Positions 1-6,323 of a DNA stretch of 9,857 nt are shown here, one piece after another (within the stretch, counting starts at the first letter, position 1; each line of letters starts with the position of its first letter). This DNA comes from an uncultured Phycisphaerales bacterium (lineage in GTDB: Bacteria; Planctomycetota; Phycisphaerae; Phycisphaerales; UBA1924). Position numbers and translations under genes: made by a program. The notes beneath the pieces are model-generated. The model made no database searches. It had not been told where the DNA came from and saw nothing but the letters and a program-made list of their open reading frames with translations. The stretch spans positions 1-9,857 of the forward strand of contig CALFMQ010000469.1 in assembly GCA_937879825.1 (NCBI GenBank), written 5' to 3'.

Positions 1-1
1 G

Positions 2-1429
2 CCCACCTGCGCGATCGAGGCCACCGACGGGATGGTCGTCTACGCCAACAACCCCAAGGCCATCGCCAACCAGAAGGCGGTGATGGAGTACCTGCTCATC
101 AACCACCCGCTCGATTGCCCGGTGTGCGATCAGGCGGGCGAGTGCCTGCTGCAGGACTACTCATACGAGTACGGGCGCGGCGTGTCGCGTTTCGAAGAGA
201 CCAAAATCAAGCAGCCCAAGAAGGACCTCGGGCCGCATGTCTATCTGTATTCCGACCGGTGCATCATGTGCTCGCGCTGCGTGCGCTTCTGCCGCGAGGT
301 GACGGGCACCGCCGAGATCACCATCGAGGGGCGGGGGAATCAGGAACAGATCGATGTCTTCCCGGGCATCGCGCTGGACAACGAGCTGTCCGCGAATGTG
401 ATCGACCTGTGCCCCGTCGGTGCGCTGCTCGACAAGGACTTCCTCTTCGCCCAGCGCGTGTGGTTCCTCAAAAGCGCGCCCTCCATCGACGGCATCACCG
501 CCTCGGGCGACAACATCCTCATCGAGCACAACGACGGCCAGATCTACCGCGTCAAGCCGCGCGAGAACATGGATGTCAACAAGTGGTGGATCTCCGACGA
601 GATCCGCTACGGGTGGAAGTTCGTTCATGACGACACCCGTCTCCGTTCGCCCGTCCGCGCCCACATGGGCGCGCGCGAGGAGTGCGACTTCGCCCGCGCC
701 TACGAGGAAGCCATCGCGGGATTGAAGGGCAAGCACATCGCGCTGATGGTCTCGCCCATGCTCTCGTGCGAGGAGGCCTACGCGCTGGCCAAAGCGGCGC
801 TGGCGATCGACGCCAACGCGCAGTTCGCCGTCGGCCCGATCCCGATGCACGGCGAGAACAAGACCTTCCCCGGCGGATACACGATCTACGCCGAGAAGTG
901 CCCCAACGCGCGGGGTGTCCGCCGCGTGCTCGAAGCCGTCTCGAAGGGTAAGCCGGTCCTGAAGTACGAGGACCTGCTCACGAAGATCAAATCCGGCGAG
1001 TTCGCCGGCCTGCTGCTCACCGGCAACTACCCGAGTGACTGGGTTACTTCAGAGTTCGCCGCAGCGTGTGAGGGCAAGTTCGTCGCGCTGATCGACTCGC
1101 TGCCCAATCGCCTCACCAAGTCGGCGAACATCGTCATCCCCGGCGCAACCTTCGCCGAGAAGTCGGGCGTCTTCGAGAACGCGACCAACAAACTCCAGGC
1201 CTTCGAGCAGGCGATCCCCGTCATCGAGATGGCCAAGTGCGAGGGCCAGATCGCGATGGATCTCGCGGCCCGCGCCACGGGCGTCGACCGGCCCGAGCGA
1301 TTCAACCCCGCCAATGTGCGCCGCGAGATGGCCGCCGAGTTCACATCCCTCTCCGCCTTCGAGACCGAGGTCTCGTACCCGAGCGTCGATGCGCGCCAGA
1401 AGGCGGAGGTCGAGGTTGTGGAGTTGTGA
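2..1429 (+). CDS. nuoG: NADH-quinone oxidoreductase subunit G (NuoG), 5'-truncated by the window edge
   Basis: This is the large iron-sulfur subunit of complex I, which passes electrons from NADH through a chain of Fe-S clusters in the cytosolic arm. The reading frame is open from base 2, and 475 residues are visible. The first visible residues (PTCAIEATDGMVV) hold the last cysteine of the N-terminal [2Fe-2S] ferredoxin domain, so roughly 65-75 residues are missing. Next comes the His-Cys3 cluster motif HPLDCPVCDQAGEC (visible residues 35-48), then the N4 ligands C87, C90 and C93 in CIMCSRC, with C137 in the CPVGAL motif. Residues from about 150 to 475 form a short, degenerate molybdopterin-oxidoreductase-like domain (AEKCPNARGV, LLTGNYPSDWV, GATFAEKSGVFEN). 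The whole protein would be about 540-550 residues, shorter than many NuoG (about 700-900). It lacks the cysteines for the optional N7 cluster. The first in-frame ATG at 32 is internal to the ferredoxin domain and is not the start. The stop TGA (1427-1429) overlaps the next gene. Confidence 0.95.
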   Translation, partial: PTCAIEATDGMVVYANNPKAIANQKAVMEYLLINHPLDCPVCDQAGECLLQDYSYEYGRGVSRFEETKIKQPKKDLGPHVYLYSDRCIMCSRCVRFCREVTGTAEITIEGRGNQEQIDVFPGIALDNELSANVIDLCPVGALLDKDFLFAQRVWFLKSAPSIDGITASGDNILIEHNDGQIYRVKPRENMDVNKWWISDEIRYGWKFVHDDTRLRSPVRAHMGAREECDFARAYEEAIAGLKGKHIALMVSPMLSCEEAYALAKAALAIDANAQFAVGPIPMHGENKTFPGGYTIYAEKCPNARGVRRVLEAVSKGKPVLKYEDLLTKIKSGEFAGLLLTGNYPSDWVTSEFAAACEGKFVALIDSLPNRLTKSANIVIPGATFAEKSGVFENATNKLQAFEQAIPVIEMAKCEGQIAMDLAARATGVDRPERFNPANVRREMAAEFTSLSAFETEVSYPSVDARQKAEVEVVEL

Positions 1430-1920
1430 GTTACGATCTCCACCTGTTCAGGCCGTGGGCGAAAGCGGCATCGCCCGAAGAGGTCATGAACTGTCTGGAG
1501 GGCGAGCCGTCGGACGAGGCGCACCGCCTCACGCTTGATCGTTCCGAGTGCGCCATTCTCCATGAAGAATGGTCGAGCCATTGGGGCTCGCCGGATGGCG
1601 CTGACGATGCGCCCGCGTACTACAACATCAGCGATTGCTCCCTCGATTTGCACCTGACTTACGACATTGAAGATCGGCGCGCGCGCCAGATGTCCGCGCG
1701 TTTTCAGCATTGCGCGTTCCGGTTGGCCCAGCGTCTCAGCATGGTCATCTACGACCCGCAGGAAGATGGGTGGCTCGAGCCGCACTACAAAGCGCCCGGC
1801 CCGAAACACGCCGCGGCCAGATTCGACGAGGGTCGCGAAGCGATCAGATCCGTGAACGATGCCGCGCACGCCGGTCGGCGTCCGCCATGGTGGCGCCGGC
1901 TCTTTCGGGGCGAAAGCTAA
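1426..1920 (+). CDS. Small uncharacterised protein beginning MSYDLHLFRP (164 residues)
   Basis: I do not recognise a named family. I chose the GTG start at 1426 because it overlaps the nuoG stop (GTGA), a typical translational-coupling arrangement. A GAGG at 1412-1415 lies 10 bases upstream. The open frame reaches further back only inside nuoG. The protein looks soluble, with no signal peptide or membrane segment. Visible points are the N-terminal MSYDLHLFRP, a middle part with alternating hydrophobic residues that suggests beta strands (CSLDLHLTYD, LSMVIYDPQEDGWLEP), and a basic, tryptophan-rich tail (PPWWRRLFRG). From memory, many bacteria have stand-alone small cytosolic proteins starting with a similar SYDL..F.P, some near contact-dependent or immunity loci. 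That is only a resemblance. Codons ending in T (GAT, CAT, ATT, TTT, CGT) and TTG are more frequent than in nuoG, so it may have a different history. The coding call is fairly sure because the frame is continuous, coupled to nuoG and protein-like. The function is unknown. Confidence 0.7.
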   Translation: MSYDLHLFRPWAKAASPEEVMNCLEGEPSDEAHRLTLDRSECAILHEEWSSHWGSPDGADDAPAYYNISDCSLDLHLTYDIEDRRARQMSARFQHCAFRLAQRLSMVIYDPQEDGWLEPHYKAPGPKHAAARFDEGREAIRSVNDAAHAGRRPPWWRRLFRGES

Positions 1921-2006
1921 GAAGTTGTCGTGGCGTGCGGGCTCCGACCGCAAATGCGACTTGCTCTCAACCCACGCGGTTCTCGGCCCGACCTACTCTC
2001 TTCCCG
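1921..2006 (+). other. 86-base gap before the metal ATPase gene
   Basis: This is the largest gap on the + strand. It holds a small perfect inverted repeat, TGCGG (1936-1940) and CCGCA (1948-1952), with a 7-base loop. This is too short to call a terminator, and no T-run follows it. I found no convincing -35/-10 pair, and no Shine-Dalgarno sequence ahead of the ATG at 2007. If the ATPase has its own promoter or a metal-responsive operator, it should lie here, but I cannot point to one. Confidence 0.3.
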
Positions 2007-4058
2007 ATGACCACCGCCGACCCCGACACCCCGCCGCCGTCCAGCGGCCTGTTCTCGCCCAAGGGCGAAATGATCGCGTCGATCGTCGCGGGCGTGCTGC
2101 TGCTCGCCGGGTTCGTGGTGGCTCAGTCGCTCGGGCGCGGGACGACACTCGGGTTGATCGGCACTGGTGCTGTGTGGGCGTCGCTCGGGATCGGCATGAT
2201 CTTCGGTGTCAAGGCCGCGTGGGAGGCGCTCCGCGATCTCTCCATCGACATCGATGTTCTGATGGTTGTCGGCGCGGCCCTGAGCGCCGTCATCGGGCAC
2301 CCCGCCGAGGGCGCGTTGCTGATGTTCCTCTTCACGCTCTCGGGCGCGCTCGAGGAACTCGCCATGATGCGCACCCAGCGTGAGATCGAGTCGCTTCACA
2401 AAATGATGCCCACCGAGGCGCTGGTGAAGCGTGGCGACACGATCGAACCGATCGACCCGACGCTCCTGCAAACGGGCGATGTCATCCGTATCAGGCCCGG
2501 CGATCTCGTCGCGGCTGATGCGCGGATCACGCTGGGCCGCTCCGCAGTGGATCAATCGACACTCACCGGCGAGAGTCTCCCGCGCGAAGTCGGGGAGGGC
2601 GACGAGATCTTCGCGGGGACGGTCAACCTAGGCGATGCGCTGGACGCGCAGGTCATCCGACCCGCCGCCGAGTCGGGGCTCCAGAAGATTCTCAAACTCG
2701 TCACCGAGGCGCGCGAGCAGCGTGAACCGGCGCAGCGGATGATCGACCGGCTCTCCGGCCCCTACGCCAAGGCCGTCATGTCGCTCGCCGCGATCGTCAT
2801 GCTCGCCTGGTGGCTGCTGCTCCGCGAACCCTTCGCCAGCGCTGCGCTCACAGCGATCACGTTCCTCGTTGTCCTATCACCCTGCGCACTCATCATCGCT
2901 ACGCCCACATGCACGCTCTCGACGATCGGGCGCGGCGCCCGCGCGGGCGTGCTCTTCAAGGGCGGGCAGGCCGTCGAACGGCTCTCCCGCGCCGGCGCGC
3001 TGTGCCTCGACAAGACCGGCACGCTCACCATGGGCAAGCCCGCGGTCGTCGCGATCGAGTCGGTCGGGTGGTCGGACGCCGATGAACTCCTCGCCGTCGC
3101 AGCGGCGCTCGAGGAAGACTCCACCCACCCGCTCGCGCGCGCGATCATCGACGAGGCCACGCGTCGAGGGTTGAGCGAGCCGAGTGTTTCCGATGTGCGC
3201 CACGAGGCCGGCCGCGGCATCTCGGGGCGGTGGAACGACGACACCGTGCGTCTGGGCATGTTCAGTTACGCGCAGGATGCGGTGCCCGTGTGCCTCCGTG
3301 CCCGCGTCCGCGAGATCATGGATGCGGCGCAGGAACGCGGGCAGATCGGCGTCGTCGTGGCGCGCGGCGGCAACGAGTCGGGCGAGGCCGCCGTTGTCAT
3401 CATCTCCGACCCGCCCCGATCCGGCGCCCGCGCGCTGGCCCCCGCGCTGGCGCGCCTCGGTATCGCCCCGGTGCGCATGCTCACGGGTGACTCCGAGAAG
3501 GCCGCCGCCCGTGTCGCGTCCGAACTGGCGATCCCCGAGTGGCACGCCGAACTCCTGCCCGAACAGAAAGTTGAGCATGTCCGCTCGCTCAAAGACCAGG
3601 CGCACAGGGAAGGCACCGGAGGAGTCGCATTCATCGGCGACGGGGTGAACGACGCCGCCGCCCTTTCCGCCGCGGACGTCTCGATCGCGATGGGAACGAT
3701 CGGTTCCGACGCGGCGCTCGAGAGCGCCGACATCGTGCTTCTGGGAGAGGATCTTGCGGCGGTCCCGTGGGCCATCCGCCTGGCGCGCAGGTCCCGCGCC
3801 ATCCTCAGGTTCAATCTCGCCTTGGCGCTGGCGGTCATCGCGGGGATGGGCATCTGGGTGCTGATCGGTTCACGCATCAAGATGGATGTCCCGCTCTGGG
3901 TCGGTGTCATCGCGCACGAAGGCGGTACACTCTTCGTTGTCGCCAACTCCCTGCGACTCTTGGCCGCTCGCGGTTTCGCGCCCAGCAACGATCGACCGGT
4001 TTCCGGGGAAGCGTCGGCGGAGCCGAGCGAACTGCTGACGGCGTCTCAGGCCGTCTGA
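2007..4058 (+). CDS. P1B-4-type heavy-metal-transporting P-type ATPase (CoaT/CtpD/PfeT-like)
   Basis: An inner-membrane pump of 683 residues that uses ATP to export a transition metal from the cytosol. All P-type ATPase signatures are present: TGES of the actuator domain (187-190), phosphorylated Asp335 in DKTGT, the HP pair H374-P375 of the nucleotide domain, and GDGVNDAAAL (544-553). The transport site reads SPC (291-293) instead of the CPC of copper or zinc/cadmium pumps, and the last membrane segment has HEGGT (637-641). Together these are the marks of subgroup P1B-4, whose described substrates include cobalt, iron(II), zinc and cadmium. The exact metal cannot be read from the sequence. 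Eight hydrophobic segments lie at about 22-41, 47-70, 80-97, 101-118, 254-272, 277-300, 601-622 and 628-652. There is no N-terminal CXXC metal-binding domain, as usual for this subgroup. The frame stays open upstream to 1710, but that part overlaps the previous gene and is not protein-like, so I chose ATG 2007. No MerR, ArsR or Fur-type regulator is adjacent. Confidence 0.93.
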   Translation: MTTADPDTPPPSSGLFSPKGEMIASIVAGVLLLAGFVVAQSLGRGTTLGLIGTGAVWASLGIGMIFGVKAAWEALRDLSIDIDVLMVVGAALSAVIGHPAEGALLMFLFTLSGALEELAMMRTQREIESLHKMMPTEALVKRGDTIEPIDPTLLQTGDVIRIRPGDLVAADARITLGRSAVDQSTLTGESLPREVGEGDEIFAGTVNLGDALDAQVIRPAAESGLQKILKLVTEAREQREPAQRMIDRLSGPYAKAVMSLAAIVMLAWWLLLREPFASAALTAITFLVVLSPCALIIATPTCTLSTIGRGARAGVLFKGGQAVERLSRAGALCLDKTGTLTMGKPAVVAIESVGWSDADELLAVAAALEEDSTHPLARAIIDEATRRGLSEPSVSDVRHEAGRGISGRWNDDTVRLGMFSYAQDAVPVCLRARVREIMDAAQERGQIGVVVARGGNESGEAAVVIISDPPRSGARALAPALARLGIAPVRMLTGDSEKAAARVASELAIPEWHAELLPEQKVEHVRSLKDQAHREGTGGVAFIGDGVNDAAALSAADVSIAMGTIGSDAALESADIVLLGEDLAAVPWAIRLARRSRAILRFNLALALAVIAGMGIWVLIGSRIKMDVPLWVGVIAHEGGTLFVVANSLRLLAARGFAPSNDRPVSGEASAEPSELLTASQAV

Positions 4059-4072
4059 TCGGCACGGCGCGG

Positions 4073-4078
4073 TACGAT
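4073..4078 (+). promoter_or_regulatory. Possible -10-like element TACGAT just ahead of the Mla-type ATPase gene
   Basis: TACGAT sits in the 30-base gap between the ATPase stop and the ATG at 4089, ending 10 bases before that ATG. No Shine-Dalgarno sequence precedes this ATG. A promoter here would give a leaderless or nearly leaderless transcript for the lipid-transport pair. I see no matching -35 hexamer at the usual spacing. This is a weak candidate, and read-through from the upstream gene is equally possible. Confidence 0.2.
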
Positions 4079-4088
4079 CAGGGCCTCG

Positions 4089-5015
4089 ATGAGCGACCCC
4101 GTCATTAAAGTCCGAGACCTCGTCAAACGCTTCGACGGGCGCGCCGTGCTCAACGGCCTCAACCTCGATGTCCACGCCGGCGAGACGATGGTCATCATGG
4201 GAGGATCGGGATCGGGCAAGTCCACATTCCTCCGATGCATGATCGGATCGTTCCAGCCCGAAGAGGGGACCATCGAACTCTTTGGGAGAAACGTCTCCCA
4301 CGCGGGCGAGACCGAACTCAACGAGATCCGCAAGAAGTTCGGCATCCTGTTCCAATCCGGAGCGCTCTTCAACTCGATGACGCTCGCGGAGAATGTCGCG
4401 CTCCCGCTCCAGGAGCACACCGATCTACCCCGCGAGATCATCGATATCCAGGTCAAGATCAAACTCGAACTCGTGGGCCTCCGCGAGCACGCGTTCAAGT
4501 ACCCGAGCCAGATCTCGGGGGGTATGAAAAAGCGCGCCGGGCTCGCCCGTGCGCTCTCGCTCGATCCGCGGCTCCTGTTCTACGACGAGCCATCCGCCGG
4601 ACTCGATCCCGTGACCAGCGCCGAGATCGACCGCCTCATCGTCGACCTCACCAAGAAGCTCCATGTGACGAGCGTGGTGGTCACCCACGAAATGGACTCC
4701 GCCTTCACCATCGCCGATCGCATGGCGATGCTCGACAAGGGACGCATGCTTTGCGTCAAGCCGCGCCAATACTTCGATGATCTCCGCTCCGTAGCCGCGC
4801 GGGACGCAAAGTCTCTCACGGAGGACGAGCAACTCATCCGACAGTTCCTCCGGGGCGACGCCGACGGCCCGATCACAAAGCGACGCGAGAGCACCAACTA
4901 CGAGGACGATCTCCTCGGCGGCCCACCCGAAACACCCATCGCCCGCGAGCCGAGCGTCGTCTCGACACGCTCCCGCGTCGTGGACCCGATGAAAGACGAA
5001 CCCGGAGACGAATGA
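4089..5015 (+). CDS. ABC transporter ATP-binding protein of the Mla/Mkl (MCE lipid transport) type
   Basis: A cytosolic ATPase of 308 residues expected to power an MCE-type phospholipid or hydrophobe transporter in the inner membrane. Visible motifs are Walker A GGSGSGKST (38-46), the Q-loop glutamine at 89 (ILFQSGALFNSMT, the wording typical of MlaF-like ATPases), signature ISGGMKKRAGLARAL (142-156, with SGGM in place of the commoner SGGQ), Walker B LLFYDEP (162-168) followed by the D-loop SAGLDP, and switch histidine H200 in VVTHE. All catalytic residues are intact. Residues from about 255 to 308 form a charged, probably disordered tail. MlaF-type proteins also have a C-terminal extension used in dimer contacts, but this one is longer (E. 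coli MlaF is about 270 residues). It starts 30 bases after the metal ATPase and ends one base before the MCE gene, so the last two are surely co-transcribed. The permease partner is not adjacent. Confidence 0.92.
   Translation: MSDPVIKVRDLVKRFDGRAVLNGLNLDVHAGETMVIMGGSGSGKSTFLRCMIGSFQPEEGTIELFGRNVSHAGETELNEIRKKFGILFQSGALFNSMTLAENVALPLQEHTDLPREIIDIQVKIKLELVGLREHAFKYPSQISGGMKKRAGLARALSLDPRLLFYDEPSAGLDPVTSAEIDRLIVDLTKKLHVTSVVVTHEMDSAFTIADRMAMLDKGRMLCVKPRQYFDDLRSVAARDAKSLTEDEQLIRQFLRGDADGPITKRRESTNYEDDLLGGPPETPIAREPSVVSTRSRVVDPMKDEPGDE
5004..5008 (+). promoter_or_regulatory. Shine-Dalgarno GGAGA for the MCE gene
   Basis: GGAGA lies within the last codons of the upstream ABC ATPase gene and 8 bases before the ATG at 5017. 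This supports coupled translation of the two lipid-transport genes. Confidence 0.55.
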
Positions 5016-5016
5016 C

Positions 5017-6318
5017 ATGGCCAAACGACGACTCTCGCGCAACAACCTAGCCGCCGGCGTCTTCGTCCTCGCGGCGATCTCCGTCGCCACAGCCGCCATC
5101 ATCACGCTTGCCGGTGCGTTCGATCAACTCGGCAAGACGCCCTACACCGCCGAGTTCCCGCTCGATATCGGCGTCGCCGGCCTGGACATCGGCTCCGATG
5201 TCTCGCTCGGAGGTCGCGAGATCGGATTTGTGCGCTCCGTGAAGTTCGACCGCGGCGACGACGGCTCCGTCGCCCGCGTCCTGGTGACCATGGCGATCGA
5301 CAAGAAGCTCAGACTCCACGAGGACGCCATCGCCTATCTCGAGAAGCCCCTGCTCGGCTCATCGGCATCGATCAACTTCCCGAGTCTAGGCGACATGGGC
5401 GAGTCGATCGCAAGCGCCAAGACGATCCTCCGCGGCGCACAGGCGCCGCCGTCCATCCTCGCCTCCGCGGGATATGGCGAGGATCAGGCCCAGCAACTCA
5501 AGAACATCATGCGACGCATGGACGAGATCACCGAGAAGGTCTCGACCACCATCGACGATTTCAATGCCACCGCCTACCCCGATACGAAGCTCGCCATCGC
5601 CGAAGGCAAAGGCCTCGTCGCCGATGCGCGCGAGCGATCCAGAGCGTGGTTCGATCGCGTGGACTCCATCACGAAGAACATCGACGAGACCGCGGCCAAG
5701 GCGCCAACGCTCGCGGACGACCTCCAGTCCCGCGTCGACGAGATCAAGAGCGTCCTCGCCTCGGCGCAGTCCTACCTCAACGACAACCGCGAGAACGTCG
5801 ATGCCGCGATCGCCAATGCACGGCAGGGCACCGAGAAGGCAAACGAGTTCCTCGATCGACTCAAGGGCGAACTCTCAGATCAGACCTCCGAGCTCTTGAC
5901 GCGCGGCAAGGACGCCATGGACCGCGCCAACATCGTTCTCGAAGAGACCGAGTCCACGCTCCGCGAGCATCGCCCTGATATCCGGCGCTCGATGGCCAAC
6001 TTCCGCCTCGGGTCCGATCAACTCAAGGCGACCGTCGAGGAAGTCCGCGCCTCGCCGTGGCGTCTGCTCTACCGCCCCGACACGCGTGAACTCGAGTACG
6101 AACTCCTCTACGACTCCGCCCGGTCCTACGCGAGCGCGGTATCAGACCTGCGCAGCATCACCGACGCGCTGCGCGAAGCCCAGAGCGCGGGCGGCCCCGT
6201 CGCCGACGAGTCGCGCATCAACGCGCTGCTCGATACGCTCGATCACGCCTTCCAGACCTACCGAACGGCTGAGGAGCGATTCCTCGACGAACTCATGGGC
6301 GCCGACGAGCCGAAGTGA
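5017..6318 (+). CDS. MCE-domain (MlaD-like) membrane-anchored lipid transport protein with a long helical C-terminal region
   Basis: A 433-residue protein anchored in the inner membrane by one N-terminal segment (about 11-34), with the rest in the periplasm. Residues from about 41 to 142 are a single MCE domain (YTAEFPLDIGVAGLDIGSDV, followed by the usual GGREIGFV). MCE domains form hexameric rings that carry lipids between membranes. From about 155 to 345 the sequence is polar with heptad-like hydrophobic spacing and repeated helical stretches, suggesting a long coiled coil or a tube extending the ring. A second ordered stretch follows at about 346-383 (SPWRLLYRP, then LEYELLYDSARSYASA) and more helix to the end. 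E. coli MlaD is only about 183 residues, so this protein is closer in layout to long MCE proteins that span the periplasm. A Shine-Dalgarno GGAGA at 5004-5008 supports the ATG at 5017, one base after the ATPase stop. It is the last gene before the convergent operon. Confidence 0.9.
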   Translation: MAKRRLSRNNLAAGVFVLAAISVATAAIITLAGAFDQLGKTPYTAEFPLDIGVAGLDIGSDVSLGGREIGFVRSVKFDRGDDGSVARVLVTMAIDKKLRLHEDAIAYLEKPLLGSSASINFPSLGDMGESIASAKTILRGAQAPPSILASAGYGEDQAQQLKNIMRRMDEITEKVSTTIDDFNATAYPDTKLAIAEGKGLVADARERSRAWFDRVDSITKNIDETAAKAPTLADDLQSRVDEIKSVLASAQSYLNDNRENVDAAIANARQGTEKANEFLDRLKGELSDQTSELLTRGKDAMDRANIVLEETESTLREHRPDIRRSMANFRLGSDQLKATVEEVRASPWRLLYRPDTRELEYELLYDSARSYASAVSDLRSITDALREAQSAGGPVADESRINALLDTLDHAFQTYRTAEERFLDELMGADEPK

Positions 6319-6323
6319 TCGAA
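6319..6323. other. 5-base junction between convergent genes
   Basis: The MCE gene stop TGA (6316-6318) and the peptidase stop TAG (complement of 6324-6326) face each other across 5 bases. There is no room for a terminator between them. Any terminators must lie inside the opposing coding sequences, or the two transcripts overlap at their 3' ends. I saw no obvious GC hairpin followed by a T-run near the junction. Confidence 0.8.

Noticed and set aside
1936..1952. Inverted repeat TGCGG/CCGCA as a terminator or operator
   Set aside because: Only 5 base pairs and no T-run. In GC-rich DNA such a repeat is expected by chance.
1027..1953. 308-residue open frame on the - strand opposite nuoG and the small gene
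   Set aside because: A GC-rich shadow frame. It is Arg/Ala/Ser-rich without motifs and lies opposite a clear NuoG sequence.
1710..2006. N-terminal extension of the metal ATPase in the same open frame
   Set aside because: The added residues are Arg/Ser/Pro-rich, overlap the small gene, and do not look like any ATPase N terminus. ATG 2007 is followed directly by a sensible leader and the first membrane segment.
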